A DNA stretch of 6,927 nucleotides. It comes from a bacterium. GTDB taxonomy: Bacteria; Actinomycetota; Acidimicrobiia; Acidimicrobiales; Bin134. This document shows positions 5,738 through 6,927 of this stretch, piece after piece. The stretch spans positions 1 through 6,927 of the forward strand of contig JAPPKI010000016.1 in NCBI GenBank assembly GCA_028820035.1, read 5' to 3'. Each line of letters starts with the position of its first letter. Position 1 is the stretch's first letter. A program made the translations under genes and the position numbers. A model generated the notes under the pieces. That model saw only the letters and a list, made by a program, of their open reading frames with translations. It did no database searches and had not been told where the DNA came from.

Positions 5738-5770
5738 ATTCCTTACCCGTTCACCTTCCGTTCAGACAAG
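5738..5770 (+). promoter_or_regulatory. PHO-box-like direct repeats upstream of pstS
   Basis: Three contiguous 11-base units can be read: ATTCCTTACCC (5738-5748), GTTCACCTTCC (5749-5759) and GTTCAGACAAG (5760-5770). The second begins with GTTCACC, the direct-repeat unit recognised by PhoP in Streptomyces, where PHO boxes are tandem 11-base units. The third keeps GTTCA in register; the first keeps only TTC. The site lies 69 bases ahead of the preferred pstS start. A possible -10, TACTGT (5798-5803), is 27 bases further on, somewhat far for a standard class II arrangement; TAGCCG (5777-5782) is a nearer but poorer candidate. Activation of pstS under phosphate starvation is the expected role. 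Confidence 0.62.
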
Positions 5771-5827
5771 CGCGACTAGCCGGCAATCCGACTGGCCTAC
5801 TGTCTTGGCCACTCAGCGGTGGGTTTC

Positions 5828-5834
5828 AAGGGAG
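5828..5834 (+). promoter_or_regulatory. Ribosome binding site deciding the pstS start
   Basis: AAGGGAG lies five bases before TTG 5840. The upstream in-frame GTG at 5819 has no ribosome site, and the later ATG at 5861 would remove the basic n-region of the signal peptide. TTG 5840 is therefore preferred. Confidence 0.55.
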
Positions 5835-5839
5835 AATGG

Positions 5840-6832
5840 TTGCGGCGTCGGAAATTCGTCATGCCAGTCATCGGAATTGTGGCGGTGTTAGCTCTGGCAG
5901 CCGGGGCGTGTAGTCGCGGCAGTGGCCGAGGTGTCGGCAGCGGTATCACCGGGCGGGTAACGATCTCGGGCTCTTCGACGGTGGAGCCGATCTCGGTTCG
6001 GGTGGCGGAGTTGTTCGAAGATGTGGAGTCCGGAGTGGCAGTCACGGTCGACGGCCCGGGCACCGGAGACGGATTCAAGCTGTTCTGCGCCGGAGAAACC
6101 GATATCTCCGATGCCTCTCGTCCGATCAAGGGCAAGGAAATCGCCGAGTGCGAGGAAGCGGGCATTGAATTTGTCGAGTTGCGGGTGGCCATTGACGGCA
6201 TCGCAGTCATGACCAGTGCGAACAACCCAGTAAATTGCGTGAGCTTTGCCGACATCTATGCGCTGGTGGGCCCCGAGTCCACCGGATTCAAGAGATGGAC
6301 AGATGCGCAGGCTCTGGCCTCGGAGTTGGGGTCGTCCTCCGCCCTGCCCGATGGATCGCTGGACATCTATGGTCCTGGAGAGGAGTCGGGCACATTCGAC
6401 AGCTTCGTTGAGATTGTGTTGGACCACATTGCCGAGGAGCGAGGCCAGGACGTCACCACTCGCCCCGACTACAACGCCAATGCCGATGACAATGTGATCA
6501 TTCAAGGGCTGCAATCCAGCGACAGCAGTCTCGGCTGGGTCGGATATGCCTTCACCGCCAACGTTCAAGGCGTGAAGTTGCTAGAAGTCGACGGTGGCGA
6601 TGGTTGCAAGGCCGCCAGCCCTGATGCGATCGCCACAGGGGAATATCCGGTGGCCCGGTCGCTCTACATCTACGTGAACAAAGCCAAGGCTGAAGCCAGT
6701 CCGGCGGTGACCTCCTTTGTGGACTTCTACCTGAGCGATGGGGGCTTGGGCACCGCAGTCAGCGACGTGAGGTACGTGAACCTCACTGAGGAAGACCGGA
6801 TGGCATCTCGAGCTGAATGGTCAGCCCGATGA
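5840..6832 (+). CDS. pstS: Phosphate ABC transporter substrate-binding lipoprotein PstS
   Basis: From TTG 5840 the protein has 330 residues and binds inorganic phosphate outside the membrane for the PstCAB transporter. The signal peptide has a basic start (RRRKF), a hydrophobic core (PVIGIVAVLALAAG) and a lipobox-like AGAC with C24 as the probable lipidated cysteine, followed by a glycine/serine linker. Phosphate-binding family motifs follow in order: ISGSSTVEPIS (from 42), GDGFKLFCAGETDISDASRP (76-95), GPGEESGTFDSF (178-189) and NANADDNVIIQGLQ. The tail resembles PstS proteins of Actinobacteria. RRKFV also fits a twin-arginine export motif. The TTG start has AAGGGAG five bases upstream; GTG 5819 would add seven residues. 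The next reading frame overlaps the stop by ATGA, so translation is probably coupled. The PHO-box-like repeat upstream suggests induction at low phosphate. Confidence 0.93.
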   Translation: MRRRKFVMPVIGIVAVLALAAGACSRGSGRGVGSGITGRVTISGSSTVEPISVRVAELFEDVESGVAVTVDGPGTGDGFKLFCAGETDISDASRPIKGKEIAECEEAGIEFVELRVAIDGIAVMTSANNPVNCVSFADIYALVGPESTGFKRWTDAQALASELGSSSALPDGSLDIYGPGEESGTFDSFVEIVLDHIAEERGQDVTTRPDYNANADDNVIIQGLQSSDSSLGWVGYAFTANVQGVKLLEVDGGDGCKAASPDAIATGEYPVARSLYIYVNKAKAEASPAVTSFVDFYLSDGGLGTAVSDVRYVNLTEEDRMASRAEWSAR

Positions 6833-6927
6833 CAGGCACCGGGAGGCTCACCGTCGAATCCCTGACGGCCAACCCTCGTCAGGACCGAAAGGAGAAGGTG
6901 AATCGCTACTCGCTTGGAGTCACCGAG
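6829..6927 (+). CDS. pstC: Probable phosphate permease PstC, N-terminal fragment
   Basis: The ATG at 6829 overlaps the pstS TGA (ATGA), and its frame stays open to the right edge, giving 33 residues: a polar, basic cytoplasmic leader with RQDRKEKVNRYSLGVTE just before the edge. PstC proteins typically begin with such a leader (often with R/K-E-K) before the first membrane helix, and pstC normally follows pstS. No membrane segment is reached, so the identity rests on gene order and the general look of the leader. A second possible start is GTG 6898, three bases after AAAGGAG-AAG, which would give a shorter leader. Confidence 0.55.
   Translation, partial: MTGTGRLTVESLTANPRQDRKEKVNRYSLGVTE

Noticed and set aside
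5888..6568. Minus-strand open frame (226 codons) opposite pstS
   Set aside because: Shadow of pstS, with no ribosome site or family signal.

Overview
The window reads as ordinary chromosome from a GC-rich actinobacterium. Two WhiB-family iron-sulfur regulators, a family almost confined to Actinobacteria and their phages, set the phylum. Starts without a Shine-Dalgarno sequence, the VWA protein type and the ppk/Nudix/pst neighbourhood fit. An uncultured Acidimicrobiia-like lineage is my guess, not something the sequence proves.

Layout, left to right. Positions 3-746 hold the C-terminal part of a von Willebrand factor A (VWA) protein. An AT-richer gap with a candidate promoter leads to a WhiB2/WhmD-like gene (930-1247). 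A 59-residue TatA (1296-1475) follows. Next is a sugar-phosphate isomerase/epimerase-like gene (1511-2354), broken as given by a one-base frameshift in a run of seven C. Convergent to it lies a second, shorter WhiB gene on the minus strand (2386-2610). The divergent gap 2611-2834 carries two dyads and a promoter candidate. It is followed by a 100-residue protein I do not recognise (2835-3137), polyphosphate kinase ppk1 (3156-5222), a Nudix hydrolase (5292-5720), a PHO-box-like triple repeat (5738-5770), the phosphate-binding lipoprotein gene pstS (5840-6832) and the start of a gene overlapping the pstS stop, probably pstC (from 6829).

The right half is a phosphate island. PstS with PstC captures inorganic phosphate, Ppk1 stores it as polyphosphate, and the Nudix enzyme probably cleans up or recycles nucleotide diphosphate-linked compounds. 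The repeat in front of pstS suggests control by a PhoP/PhoB-type response regulator. The left half is mixed: regulation (two WhiB proteins), protein export (TatA), an unassigned metabolic enzyme and a VWA protein of the type usually paired with a MoxR-like AAA+ ATPase. No mobile element, CRISPR array, rRNA or tRNA was seen, no gene-free stretch exceeds 300 bases, and I found no evidence for a wholly new system. The best leads are the unknown gene in front of ppk1, the dyads next to both whiB genes and the PHO-box-like repeat.
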